Part shown: positions 1 through 8,394 of the stretch, in pieces
Position numbering within the stretch: the first letter of the stretch is position 1
Layout of the letters: every line of letters begins with the position of its first letter
NCBI RefSeq assembly: GCF_014191495.1
Contig: NZ_JACHWR010000003.1
Location: forward strand, 186,501-250,500
Length of the DNA stretch: 64,000 nucleotides
Direction: 5' to 3'
DNA from: Nocardioides soli
GTDB taxonomy: Bacteria > Actinomycetota > Actinomycetes > Propionibacteriales > Nocardioidaceae
The notes under the pieces: generated by a model
Databases searched by the model: none
The model's input: the letters and a program-made list of their open reading frames with translations, nothing else
What the model was told of the DNA's origin: nothing
Position numbers and translations under genes: made by a program

Positions 1-1171
1 GCTCCGCCCGCGCGGCGTCGGCGCGGAGCTTGTCCACGGTGGCCACGAGCAGGTCCACGGACTGCTGATCGTCGGCGTGGGTGAGCCGGGCGTTGACGCG
101 GAACGTGTCGGCAGCGCCGAGGTCGACGTGGTGATGGGCGCGCGCCAGCTCGCTGGCCTGGAAGCCGGTGATCCCGAGCTCGCGGACGTCGACCGAGAGC
201 ACGAGCGGGTCGATCTCGTGGGCGAGGCCCTCCTCGACCACCTCCGCGCCCATGACGCTCACGCCGTCGAGCCCGCCGATGCGCTCGCGAGCCTCGCGGG
301 CGAGTTCCAGGATCCGGCCCAGCAGCTCGGTGCCGCTCTCCGCCATCTGCCGGCGCCAGCCGTCCAGCGACCCGTAGACCAGGCTCGAGGCGCTGGTGGT
401 GCCCAGCAGGTCCTCGCGCTGCTTCAGCACCGTCGGGTCGATCCGGTCGCCCTGCAGGTGGAAGACCGAGCTCTGCTCGATCGCACCACCCATCTTGTGC
501 ACGCTCGTCACCACGAGGTCGGCGCCGGCGTGCATCCCCCAGGCGGGCAGATCGTCGTGGAAGGGCAGGTGCGCACCCCACGCCTCGTCGACGATGAGCG
601 GTACGTCGAACTCGTGGCACACCTCGGCCACGCCCCGGATATCGGCACAGCTGCCCCAGTCGGTGGGCGTGATCAGCAGCATGCCCTTCGCGTCGGGGTG
701 CCGCTCGAGCGCCCGACGTACGTCGTCGGGCTCGGGTGGGTGCGCGAGATGGCGTCCTGCGTCGAACTTGGGGTGCACCCAGATCGGGACCGTCCCGTTG
801 ACGATCACCCCCGAGATCACCGACTTGTGGGCGTTGCGCGAGATCAGCAGCTTCTCGCCCGGCCCCGCGACCGCCAGCATCGCGGTCTTGACCGACAGCG
901 AGCTGCCGCAGGTGGAGAAGAAGGCCTGCTCGGCGCCGACCGCGTCGGCCATCAGCTCCTGGGCGGCCTCGAGAACGCCGCCGGACAGCCGACGGTCGTC
1001 GAGGCCGTTCATCATGAGCACGTCGGAGGCGAAGAGTCCCTCGCCCAGCACGTTGAGCACGCGCTGGTCGACCCCACGGCCCTGCCGGTGACCCGGTGGG
1101 CCGAAGACGACGTCGCCCCGGTTGCGGAAGTCGGCGAGGGCGTCGAGGACGGGCGTTCGAGAGTGGTCCAT
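1..1171 (-). CDS. Orn/Lys/Arg decarboxylase family PLP enzyme (3' part outside window)
   Basis: The minus strand is open from an ATG at 1169-1171 to the window edge, so the C-terminal part is missing. The protein reads like a short Orn/Lys/Arg decarboxylase: it begins MDHSRTPVLDALADF, has the substrate-side stretch FFSTCGSSLSVKTAMLAV near residue 75, and the PLP-lysine motif VTSVHKMGGAIEQSS near residue 210. The family decarboxylates basic amino acids in the cytosol; the exact substrate (arginine, lysine or ornithine) cannot be told from this part. The plus-strand reading frames over this stretch are rich in Arg/Ala/Pro and are shadows. It is divergent from the hydrolase gene at 1326. Confidence 0.85.
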   Translation of the reverse strand, partial: MDHSRTPVLDALADFRNRGDVVFGPPGHRQGRGVDQRVLNVLGEGLFASDVLMMNGLDDRRLSGGVLEAAQELMADAVGAEQAFFSTCGSSLSVKTAMLAVAGPGEKLLISRNAHKSVISGVIVNGTVPIWVHPKFDAGRHLAHPPEPDDVRRALERHPDAKGMLLITPTDWGSCADIRGVAEVCHEFDVPLIVDEAWGAHLPFHDDLPAWGMHAGADLVVTSVHKMGGAIEQSSVFHLQGDRIDPTVLKQREDLLGTTSASSLVYGSLDGWRRQMAESGTELLGRILELAREARERIGGLDGVSVMGAEVVEEGLAHEIDPLVLSVDVRELGITGFQASELARAHHHVDLGAADTFRVNARLTHADDQQSVDLLVATVDKLRADAARAE

Positions 1172-1325
1172 GCCCACTCGGTTCCCGGGCGTCAGTGCCG
1201 GAAACGGGCGGGTCGGGCAGGTAGGTTGCCTGGGTGCTCGCGATCGTCGCTCCCAGCCCGGAGGCTCTCCCTGCCCGCGGACGGCTCACGATCGACCCCG
1301 CCCGGTCGATCTGAGCGCGGTGAGC

Positions 1326-2447
1326 ATGCGCAAGCTCCTCCTGGGCCCGATCGTCCTCGCGGTCCTGCTCGCCCTCGTGCCGGTCTACGGGCCTGCCCAG
1401 GCCGCGCGCGAACGCGCCCCGAAGCCCGTGGTCTTCCCGCGTGCCTACACGAAGGCACACCCGATGCGGGTGATGTTCGTGGGCGACTCGATGACCCACG
1501 GGCACCCGGGCTCGGCGACCTACCGCTACTGGATGTGGCGTGAGTTCCAGGCGCAGCGGGTGCCGGCCCGCTTCGTCGGGCCGCGCACCGACCTGCGCTC
1601 GACGTACCCGAGGAAGGACCTCGCCCCGGGGGAGTACAACTACGAGCACACCGACCACGGGTTCGGCCGCCAGCTGGCGCATGCGGCGCAGGGTGGGTCG
1701 CGGTTCGCCTACCACCTGCCGCGGATCGCCGGCGAGGTCCGCACCTACCGACCCGACGTGGTCGTGCTCGAGCTCGGCTTCAACGACGCCACCACGCGCT
1801 CGGCGTGGAGCATCGCCCGCGACACCGCGACCCTGCTGCGGCGGATCTGGTCCGTGGAGCCGCAGACCCGGGTCGTGGTCGGCGAGATCCCCAGCTCCGG
1901 TCGGGAGGAGGGGGTCAACATCAAGGCGAGCCGGAAGAACTCGCGCACTGCGTACGCCAACGAGCTGATCGCCCGCAGGATCGGCTCGGACCCGCGGGTC
2001 GCGATCGCCCACCTCCGCACCAATCCGGCACATCCGTGGGATCCCCGGCTCTACACCTTCGACAACGTGCACCCGAACCCGACGGGGGAGACGCTCTTCG
2101 CCGAGAACTTCTCGCTGGCGTTCGCCGAGCTCGGGGTGTTCCGCCGACCCGTGCGCGTCTTCCACCAGGAGGACTGGACGCCGCGGATCACGCTGCCCGT
2201 GTCCGGGGGCACCGGACTCGCGGTCGCCAACCTGCTCACCGTGCGCCAGATGACCTACGCCACGCGGGCGCGGATCCGGGTCTGGACCGCGCCGAAGGGC
2301 GGCACGCTGGTGGTCGAGAGCAAGTGGAGCAAGGACGACTACGCCGCGGTCCGCCTGGACCCCGGCGCGTACTGGGTCGAGCCGATCGCCGCTCGTCGCG
2401 AGCTGGTCAGCGCTCCCGGGGCCCGGGTTCCGGTCACCGTCTCCTGA
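1326..2447 (+). CDS. Secreted SGNH/GDSL-type esterase
   Basis: A 373-residue protein starting MRKLLLGPIVLAVLLALVP, a clear signal peptide probably cleaved after AQA, so it acts outside the membrane. SGNH-hydrolase blocks are visible: block I VMFVGDSMTHG (nucleophile Ser), the Asn block VVLELGFNDATT, and the catalytic pair FDNVHPNPTG (Asp and His) near residue 245. About 100 further C-terminal residues probably form a beta-rich domain. SGNH enzymes are esterases or lipases; the substrate is unknown. ATG 1326 is chosen because it opens the signal peptide; GTG 1320 is an in-frame alternative and the ribosome site is weak for both. Confidence 0.85.
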   Translation: MRKLLLGPIVLAVLLALVPVYGPAQAARERAPKPVVFPRAYTKAHPMRVMFVGDSMTHGHPGSATYRYWMWREFQAQRVPARFVGPRTDLRSTYPRKDLAPGEYNYEHTDHGFGRQLAHAAQGGSRFAYHLPRIAGEVRTYRPDVVVLELGFNDATTRSAWSIARDTATLLRRIWSVEPQTRVVVGEIPSSGREEGVNIKASRKNSRTAYANELIARRIGSDPRVAIAHLRTNPAHPWDPRLYTFDNVHPNPTGETLFAENFSLAFAELGVFRRPVRVFHQEDWTPRITLPVSGGTGLAVANLLTVRQMTYATRARIRVWTAPKGGTLVVESKWSKDDYAAVRLDPGAYWVEPIAARRELVSAPGARVPVTVS

Positions 2448-2543
2448 CCATCGGTCCCGGCCTCGTCCGGGCGCCCAGCCGGTGCGGATACCGCCGGCGG
2501 CCGTCGCGCGCCGAGAGCGCCTGCCGGCATCGAGAGCCGACCC

Positions 2544-2572
2544 TTGACAGGCATTAGCCATCCGGCTAATTT
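2544..2572 (+). promoter_or_regulatory. Sigma-70-type promoter of the P450 operon, probably leaderless
   Basis: A perfect -35 hexamer TTGACA (2544-2549) is followed after 17 bp by TAATTT (2567-2572) as -10. Transcription would start about 7 bp further, at or very near the A of the ATG at 2579. There is no Shine-Dalgarno sequence, so the mRNA is probably leaderless. The hexamers and spacing are seen; the start site is inferred. Confidence 0.75.
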
Positions 2573-2586
2573 AGCCACATGGCTAA
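2553..2586. promoter_or_regulatory. Two tandem operator palindromes over the -10 and start codon
   Basis: The first palindrome is ATTAGCC-ATCC-GGCTAAT (2553-2570), between -35 and -10 and covering half of the -10. The second is TTAGCC-ACAT-GGCTAA (2571-2586), covering the start codon. The arms are identical and the centres lie 17 bp apart. This is the size and layout of a TetR-family operator; the TetR gene in the same operon (7801) is the obvious candidate ligand, by inference. Confidence 0.75.
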
Positions 2587-3973
2587 CGGTGATGCGCACC
2601 ACATCGAGGTGCTGAACCCGGCGACCCTGAGCGTCGTCGAGCAGGTCCCGACGCAGTCGGCGGCGGATCTCGACGCCGCCCTCCGCACGGCGTCGACGGC
2701 GCGCGAGGAGTGGCTGCGGGTTCCGCAGCGCAGCGTCTACCTGGAGGCGGTGAGCGAGCTCATCGCCGCCGAGACCGAGTCGATCGCTCAGGTGCTCACC
2801 GCCGAGCAGGGCAAGCCATTGACGCAGGCACGCCTCGAGGTGGGCGTCGCCGCCCGGGCGTTCGCCTACTACGCCGGCCAGCGGCTCGCGCCGGAGGTGC
2901 TGCACGACGACGAGCGGCGTCGGGTGGAGCGGCACTTCCACCCGCTCGGGGTGGCGGGCCTGATCACCGCCTGGAACTTCCCGGTCGCGCTGCTGGCCTG
3001 GAAAGCGGCCCCCGCCCTGCTCGCCGGCAACGCCGTGATCATCAAGCCGGCGCCGACGACGCCGCTGTCGGCGCTACGGCTGCAGGGGCTGCTCGACAAG
3101 GTCTTCCCCCAGGGCCTCGTGCAGACCCTGGTCGGGGGCAACGACCTGGGGGAGGCCATCGTCACCCACCCGGGGATCGGCAAGATCTCCTTCACCGGAT
3201 CGACCCAGACCGGCCGCGCGATCATGGCCGGCTCGGCGCCGTACCTGAAGCGACTCACCCTCGAGCTCGGCGGCAACGACCCGGCCGTGCTGCTGCCCGA
3301 CGCCGACCTCGCCGCGGCGGTGTCCGGGATCGCCGCGGTCGCCTTCCGCAACGCGGGCCAGGTGTGCATCGCCCCCAAGCGGGTCTACGTGCCGCGCGAC
3401 CTCCACGACGAGGTCGTCGACCGGTTCGTCGATCACCTCCGTGGCCAGCGGGTCGGCGACGGCGCCGACGAGCAGACCACGATCGGGCCGGTGCAGAACG
3501 CCGCACAGGCCACCCGCCTGACCCGGCTCCGCGAGTCCGTCGCGGCCGACGGAGGCCTCCTCCACGCCGGCGCCTCCGGGCCGGGCGACCTGCCCGGGTA
3601 CTTCGTGCAGCCCGCCGTCGTGACCGGCCTCGACGAGAGCGCCGAGCTGGTCCGCGAGGAGCAGTTCGGGCCGCTGCTCCCCGTGCTGGCGTACGACGAC
3701 GTCGACGCCGTCGTCCGGTCGGCGAACCGGACCGAGTTCGGCCTGGGCGCCTCGGTGTGGTCGCGCGACCTCGATGCCGCCGTCGCGGTCGCCGACCGGC
3801 TCGACGCCGGCACCCGCTGGGTCAACCAGCACGGCCCCGCCGAGCTCGACATCCCGTTCGGCGGCGTGAAGCAGAGCGGGCTCGGGTCCGAGCTCGGGCG
3901 CGAGGGCCTGCTCGCCTTCACCGAGTCCCGCATCACCAACATCAAGAAGCAGTCAGACAGGACGACACCATGA
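2579..3973 (+). CDS. NAD(P)-dependent aldehyde dehydrogenase
   Basis: A 464-residue aldehyde dehydrogenase of normal length. Visible motifs are the coenzyme-binding ITAWNFPVALLAWKAAPAL, the FTGSTQTG loop, the catalytic Glu in LTLELGGNDP and the nucleophile Cys in NAGQVCIAPKR. It oxidises an aldehyde to a carboxylate in the cytosol, presumably the aldehyde formed from the product of the P450 encoded next. The ATG at 2579 sits inside the second operator palindrome and the P450 start overlaps its stop (ATGA at 3970). The specificity is unknown; the class resembles succinate-semialdehyde and related dehydrogenases. Confidence 0.88.
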   Translation: MANGDAHHIEVLNPATLSVVEQVPTQSAADLDAALRTASTAREEWLRVPQRSVYLEAVSELIAAETESIAQVLTAEQGKPLTQARLEVGVAARAFAYYAGQRLAPEVLHDDERRRVERHFHPLGVAGLITAWNFPVALLAWKAAPALLAGNAVIIKPAPTTPLSALRLQGLLDKVFPQGLVQTLVGGNDLGEAIVTHPGIGKISFTGSTQTGRAIMAGSAPYLKRLTLELGGNDPAVLLPDADLAAAVSGIAAVAFRNAGQVCIAPKRVYVPRDLHDEVVDRFVDHLRGQRVGDGADEQTTIGPVQNAAQATRLTRLRESVAADGGLLHAGASGPGDLPGYFVQPAVVTGLDESAELVREEQFGPLLPVLAYDDVDAVVRSANRTEFGLGASVWSRDLDAAVAVADRLDAGTRWVNQHGPAELDIPFGGVKQSGLGSELGREGLLAFTESRITNIKKQSDRTTP

Positions 3974-5217
3974 CCATCCTCGAGGACCAGCCGATCAACC
4001 CGCCCACCACGCTCGATCTCGACGAGATCAACCTCGCCGATCCGGACTTCTGGCTGCGGCCGGACTACCACGACGCCCTGGCCAAGCTGCGGGCCGCGCG
4101 ACCCGTCAGCTGGCACGAGCACCACGACAGCGGCAAGGGCTTCTGGGCCTTCCTCGACTACGAGGACATCATCGCGGTGACCCGGGACTGGGAGGCCTTC
4201 AGCAGCAAGCACGGCATCCGCGTGCACCACGACGCCGGCACCGGACAGGTGCGCCCCGGCACCAACATCATGATCGAGATGGACCCGCCCGAGCAGACGG
4301 CGAACCGCAAGCACGTCAGCACCGGCTTCACTCCGCGCCAGGTCCGGAAGATGGAGACCTACGTCCGCGAGCAGGCGATCCGGATCGTCTCCGAGTTCGA
4401 GCGCGGCGACGAGATCGAGTTCGTCGGCGACATCGCGGCACGACTGCCGATGGAGATCATCTGCGACATCATGGGCGTCGACCCGGCCGACCGTCCGCAC
4501 CTGCTCGACCTCTCCAACCGGACCCTGGGCGACCAGGACCCCGACTACGGCGTCGACCCGCTCGAGGGCACCAAGGCCACGCTGGAGCTGCGCGAGTACG
4601 GCGTCCAGCTCGCGGCCGAGCGGCTGGAGAACCCGGGCGACGACCTCTTCTCCGAGATCGCGCGGATCGAGGTCGACGGCAAGCCGCTGCCGAAGGAGCA
4701 GCTGGGCGGCTACTTCGCGCTGCTGATCGCGGCCGGCAACGAGACCACCCGCACCGCGATCACCCACGGCATGATCGCCTTCTCCCGGTTCCCCGACCAG
4801 AAGGCGCTCTTCCAGTCCGACCCCGTCGGGCTCGAGCAGTCCGCCGCCGAGGAGATCATCCGGTGGGCCAGCCCGCTGCGGCACATGGGCAGGGTGCTCA
4901 CGCACGACATCGAGTACCGCGGCGTCCGGATGCGCACCGGCGAGAAGGCGGCCGTGTGGTACTCCGCGTCCAACCGCGACCCCGCGGTGTTCGACGACCC
5001 GTTCCGGTTCGACATCACCCGCGACCCGAACCTGCACCAGAGCTTCGGCGGCGGCGGCCCGCACTTCTGCCTGGGCGCGAACCTCGCCCGTCGTGAGGTG
5101 TGGGTGCTCTTCCAGGAGCTCTTCGCCCGGTTCCCCGACGCCGTGGCGGTCGCCGATCCGGTGCCGCTGCGCTCGGTGCAGGTCAACGGGGTCAAGTCGC
5201 TGAAGGTGAGGCTCTGA
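3970..5217 (+). CDS. Cytochrome P450 (bacterial class I)
   Basis: A soluble 415-residue P450. Seen motifs are the I-helix oxygen-activation segment LIAAGNETTRTAI, the K-helix ExxR in EEIIRWASP, and the haem-ligand loop FGGGGPHFCLGANLARRE with the proximal Cys. The loop resembles P450s of the CYP124/125/142 neighbourhood that hydroxylate terpenoid, steroid or branched lipid side chains; that likeness is from memory and only suggestive. Two ferredoxins and a reductase follow directly, so the electron chain is encoded in the same operon. Start and stop overlap the neighbouring genes by a few bases, indicating tight co-translation. Confidence 0.92.
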   Translation: MTILEDQPINPPTTLDLDEINLADPDFWLRPDYHDALAKLRAARPVSWHEHHDSGKGFWAFLDYEDIIAVTRDWEAFSSKHGIRVHHDAGTGQVRPGTNIMIEMDPPEQTANRKHVSTGFTPRQVRKMETYVREQAIRIVSEFERGDEIEFVGDIAARLPMEIICDIMGVDPADRPHLLDLSNRTLGDQDPDYGVDPLEGTKATLELREYGVQLAAERLENPGDDLFSEIARIEVDGKPLPKEQLGGYFALLIAAGNETTRTAITHGMIAFSRFPDQKALFQSDPVGLEQSAAEEIIRWASPLRHMGRVLTHDIEYRGVRMRTGEKAAVWYSASNRDPAVFDDPFRFDITRDPNLHQSFGGGGPHFCLGANLARREVWVLFQELFARFPDAVAVADPVPLRSVQVNGVKSLKVRL

Positions 5218-5429
5218 TGACGCAGCAGGACACCGTACGCCGCGAGGTCAGCGTCGACCTCGACGTCTGCGAGGCGTCGGGCGTGTGCGCCCGCATGGTC
5301 CGCGAGGTCTTCCGGCTCGACGACGACGACGTCCTCACGATCGCGCACCAGCCCGACACCGACGAGCTCGACCGGCGGGTCGCCGTGGCGGTCCGCCGCT
5401 GCCCGAAGCAGGCGCTGAGCCTGCACTGA
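5217..5429 (+). CDS. [3Fe-4S] ferredoxin, P450 partner
   Basis: A 70-residue ferredoxin starting MTQQDTVRREVSVDLDVCE. It has Cys-x5-Cys (VCEASGVCARM) and a distant Cys-Pro (RRCPKQAL), the three-cysteine pattern of the [3Fe-4S] ferredoxins that serve actinobacterial P450s. Its ATG overlaps the P450 stop (5215-5219). It should carry electrons to the P450. A second ferredoxin of another type follows, so which one is the physiological donor is open. Confidence 0.88.
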   Translation: MTQQDTVRREVSVDLDVCEASGVCARMVREVFRLDDDDVLTIAHQPDTDELDRRVAVAVRRCPKQALSLH

Positions 5430-5478
5430 CCGGCAGCTCGCGCCGCCACCACCGCCACCACCCAGGAGGGAGGCCGTC

Positions 5479-5802
5479 ATGGCCACTGTCAGCTATGTCA
5501 GTCACGCCGGCGAGGAGACCACGGTCGAGGTCGCGCCCGGCACCAGCATCATGCGCGGGGCGCTCAACAACAGCGTCTCCGGCATCTACGCCGAATGCGG
5601 CGGCGAGACCATGTGCGCCACCTGCCACGTCTACGTCGACCCGGCCTCGGCCGACGCCTTCCCGCCGGTCGGCGAGGACGAGGACGAGATGCTCGAGGCC
5701 ACCGCCTGCGACCGCGAGTCCACCAGTCGGCTGTCCTGCGGGCTGGTGATCACCGAGGCGCACGACCGGATCGTGGTGCGGATGCCGGAGTGCCAGCGAT
5801 GA
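5479..5802 (+). CDS. [2Fe-2S] ferredoxin (adrenodoxin/putidaredoxin type)
   Basis: A 107-residue protein with the Cys pattern of vertebrate-type ferredoxins: ECGGETMCATCHVYV gives C-x5-C-x2-C, and the fourth Cys is in RLSCGLVI. This family carries single electrons from an FAD reductase to class I P450s. A good ribosome site (AGGAGGG) precedes ATG 5479. The stop overlaps the reductase start (ATGA at 5799). Having this together with the [3Fe-4S] protein in one operon is uncommon. Confidence 0.92.
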   Translation: MATVSYVSHAGEETTVEVAPGTSIMRGALNNSVSGIYAECGGETMCATCHVYVDPASADAFPPVGEDEDEMLEATACDRESTSRLSCGLVITEAHDRIVVRMPECQR

Positions 5803-7040
5803 GCGAGACCGCCGAGCACGTGGTCGTCGTCGGCGGCGGCCACGCCGGCGTCCAGACCGCGCTCAGCCTGCGCGAGCGCGGGTGGGCCGGCCGGGTCACC
5901 GTCCTGAGCGCCGACCACGAGCCGCCCTACGAGCGCCCACCGCTCTCCAAGGGCTGGCTGAAGGGTGCCGTCGAGGACGACGGGCTGGCCTTCCGGCCGG
6001 CCGCGACGTACGCCGAGCAGGGCATCGAGGTGCGCACCGGGGTCCGGGTCGAGCGGATCGAACGCACGGCCCGGGAGGTCCGGTGGGCCGCCGGCTCGCT
6101 GCGCTACGACCACCTCGTCCTCGCCCTGGGTGCTCGTCCCCGCCGACTCCCGGTCACCGGAGCCGACCTCATCGGCGTGCATGCCCTGCACACCCACTCC
6201 GACGCCCTCGCCTTGCGGGCGGCGCTCGACCGGGCCCGGTCCGTCGTCGTCATCGGCGCGGGCTTCATCGGGCTCGAGGTCGCGGCGGAGGCCCGGCGCC
6301 GGGGATGCGACGTCGTCGTGGTGGAGGCGGGGGAGCGCGTGATGCAGCGTGCGCTGACGCCGCTGATGTCCTCCTTCTTCGCCGACCGGCACCGAGCCGC
6401 GGGCGCGGACCTCGCCCACGGCGTCGTCGCCGCCGAGCTGCTGGGCCGCGACGGGCGGGTCACCGGCGTCCGCCTGTCCGACGGCCGTCGGGTGCCGGCC
6501 GACCTGGTGGTGACCGGGATCGGCGTCGAACCGAACTGCGACCTCGCCCGGGAGGCCGGCCTGCACTGCGACGACGGCGTGGTCGTCGACGAGCATCTCC
6601 GCACCGGTGACCCGCGGATCTCCGCGATCGGCGACTGTGCGTCGTTCCCGGTCGACCAGCGGAGGATCCGGCTGGAGTCGGTGCAGAACGCCGTCGACCA
6701 GGCGCGACTGGTCGCCGCTCGCCTCACCGGCGAGCCGCGTGCCTATCGCGAGGTGCCCTGGTTCTGGACCGACCAGCACGGCGGCAAGCTGCAGATGGCC
6801 GGGCTGACGGCCGACAGCGACACCCACGTGGTGGTCGGCAGCGTCGACGACGCCCGCTTCACCGTGCTCTGCTGGCGCGCCGGCGTCTTCGTGGGCGGCG
6901 AGTCGGTGAACCGGCCCGGCGACCACATCACGGTCCGGCGGCTGCTCGCGGACGGCGTCCCGCTTGACCCGGCCGCCGCGGCGGCACCGGGCTTCGAGCT
7001 GAAGACCCACCTGAGACACGCGCTCGGCGCGGCGGCCTAG
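5799..7040 (+). CDS. FAD-dependent ferredoxin reductase
   Basis: A 413-residue flavoprotein of the putidaredoxin-reductase type. The N-terminal FAD fold is shown by VVVVGGGHAGVQTA, the second dinucleotide fold by VVVIGAGFIGLEVAAEARRR near residue 150, and the FAD-closing motif by ISAIGDCASFP. It transfers electrons from NAD(P)H to the [2Fe-2S] ferredoxin and so to the P450. The ATG overlaps the stop of the ferredoxin gene. The fold and context agree well. Confidence 0.92.
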   Translation: MSETAEHVVVVGGGHAGVQTALSLRERGWAGRVTVLSADHEPPYERPPLSKGWLKGAVEDDGLAFRPAATYAEQGIEVRTGVRVERIERTAREVRWAAGSLRYDHLVLALGARPRRLPVTGADLIGVHALHTHSDALALRAALDRARSVVVIGAGFIGLEVAAEARRRGCDVVVVEAGERVMQRALTPLMSSFFADRHRAAGADLAHGVVAAELLGRDGRVTGVRLSDGRRVPADLVVTGIGVEPNCDLAREAGLHCDDGVVVDEHLRTGDPRISAIGDCASFPVDQRRIRLESVQNAVDQARLVAARLTGEPRAYREVPWFWTDQHGGKLQMAGLTADSDTHVVVGSVDDARFTVLCWRAGVFVGGESVNRPGDHITVRRLLADGVPLDPAAAAAPGFELKTHLRHALGAAA

Positions 7041-7049
7041 GAGCCGCTT

Positions 7050-7784
7050 GTGCCCCTCACCATGCTCACCGCCGTCCTGGTCGTGACCACGGTCGCCGCG
7101 GTCGTCCAGGGCAGCCTGGGGTTGGGGCTTGCCCTGGTCGCGAGCCCGGGGCTGTCGATGGTCGACCCGGCCTTCGTCCCGCTCCCCATCCTGGTGGCGG
7201 CACTCGTCGCGAGCCTCTGGACAATGGTCCGCGACCAGCGGCACGGACTGGCGCCGTCGTTCGGGTGGACGCTGATCGGGATCCCGCTCGGGATCCCGGT
7301 CGGGATCCTGCTGCTGCAGTCGCTCTCCTCGACGTCGCTGATGCTGATGCTCGGCCTCTCGGTGCTGGCGCTCGCGCCGCTGGCCGCGATGCGGCTTCCG
7401 GCGCTGCGCGTGGGCCCGGCCTCGCTCGGCGTCGGCGGCTTCCTCTCGGCCCTGGCCGGAACCACGGTCGGCCTGACCGGCCCGACCGTGGCCGTGGTCT
7501 ACCACGAGCTCGAGCCGGCCGTGCTGCGGTTCACGATGGCCGTCTACCTGACGATCGTGCAGACGATCGCGATCGCCGCCCTGCTCGTCTCCGGCATGGT
7601 CACCGCCACGGACCTGCGGCTGGTCGCGCTGGCCATTCCCGGGACCGCCCTCGGCCTGGTGCTGTCGGGACGGGTCGCGGCGCGGCTGAAGCCCGCCGTG
7701 GCACGCCGAGCGGTCATCGTCGTCTGCGCCGTCGCCGGACTGAGCGTTACAGTCCGCGCCTTGATCGATCTCTTCCACGACTGA
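7050..7784 (+). CDS. TauE/SafE-family membrane protein (first of three)
   Basis: A 244-residue hydrophobic protein with about seven to eight membrane segments, starting VPLTMLTAVLVVTTVAAVVQGSLGLG. The two internally related halves and the G-rich entry of the first helix (QGSLGLGLALVASPGL) are typical of TauE/SafE proteins, which move anions such as sulfite, sulfoacetate or other organic acids. GTG 7050 is supported by AGGAG seven bases upstream. It lies between the P450 reductase and a TetR gene, so it probably exports or imports a pathway-linked anion. Confidence 0.82.
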   Translation: MPLTMLTAVLVVTTVAAVVQGSLGLGLALVASPGLSMVDPAFVPLPILVAALVASLWTMVRDQRHGLAPSFGWTLIGIPLGIPVGILLLQSLSSTSLMLMLGLSVLALAPLAAMRLPALRVGPASLGVGGFLSALAGTTVGLTGPTVAVVYHELEPAVLRFTMAVYLTIVQTIAIAALLVSGMVTATDLRLVALAIPGTALGLVLSGRVAARLKPAVARRAVIVVCAVAGLSVTVRALIDLFHD

Positions 7785-7800
7785 CCCGAGGACTGCACCC

Positions 7801-8394
7801 ATGCCACCGTCACCATCCGACCAGTCGAAGGGCCCGACCCGGCTCACGCCCAGCGGCGCGGCCAAGCCGACGGCCCGAGAGCGCATCCTCGATGCCGCTG
7901 CGGAGCTGATGAAGCACAAGGCGCCCAGCCAGATCACCGGACGCGAGCTGGCCTCCACGGCCGGCGTCAACTACGGCCTGGTGCACCACTACTTCGGCGG
8001 CAAGAACGGCGCCTGCCAGGAGGCCTTCACCGCACTCGCCCAGCGCTACGTCGACTCGGCGCAGGAGAGCCACGCCCAGGACTGGATCCTCTCGATGGGC
8101 GACCTGCCGGAGTACGCCGACCTCTGGCGGATCCTCGCCCACGCCGCGATGGACGGCGAGTCGCTGGAGATGCTCGGGTGGGACTACCCGTTGCTCCGGG
8201 CCCGCCTGGCCGCACGTACGTCCGAGCGTGGCGCCGACGCCGGGGAGACCAGCGAGGCGATCGCGACCGCCTTCTCGCTCGCGCTCGGCTGGATCGTCTT
8301 CCAGCCGTTCATCAAGGAGGCGCTCGGGCTCGGTGATCAGCAGGCCACCGCCGTGGGGGAGTCGATCGTGCGCCGGATCGACGAGCTGTGGTGA
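7801..8394 (+). CDS. TetR-family regulator
   Basis: A 197-residue protein. Residues about 20-65 form the TetR helix-turn-helix: ARERILDAAAELM, then ITGRELASTAGVNYGLVHHYFGGKNG. The C-terminal ligand domain is variable, as expected. A ribosome site (GAGGA) lies just upstream of ATG 7801. Placed in the middle of the P450 operon, it is the likeliest ligand of the tandem palindromes at 2553-2586, which would make the operon self-regulated; that pairing is inference. Confidence 0.88.
   Translation: MPPSPSDQSKGPTRLTPSGAAKPTARERILDAAAELMKHKAPSQITGRELASTAGVNYGLVHHYFGGKNGACQEAFTALAQRYVDSAQESHAQDWILSMGDLPEYADLWRILAHAAMDGESLEMLGWDYPLLRARLAARTSERGADAGETSEAIATAFSLALGWIVFQPFIKEALGLGDQQATAVGESIVRRIDELW

Noticed and set aside
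77-1543. Long plus-strand open frame over the decarboxylase
   Set aside because: It is Arg/Ala/Val/Glu-rich low-complexity sequence and opposite to a gene with clear PLP-enzyme motifs; it is a high-GC shadow frame.
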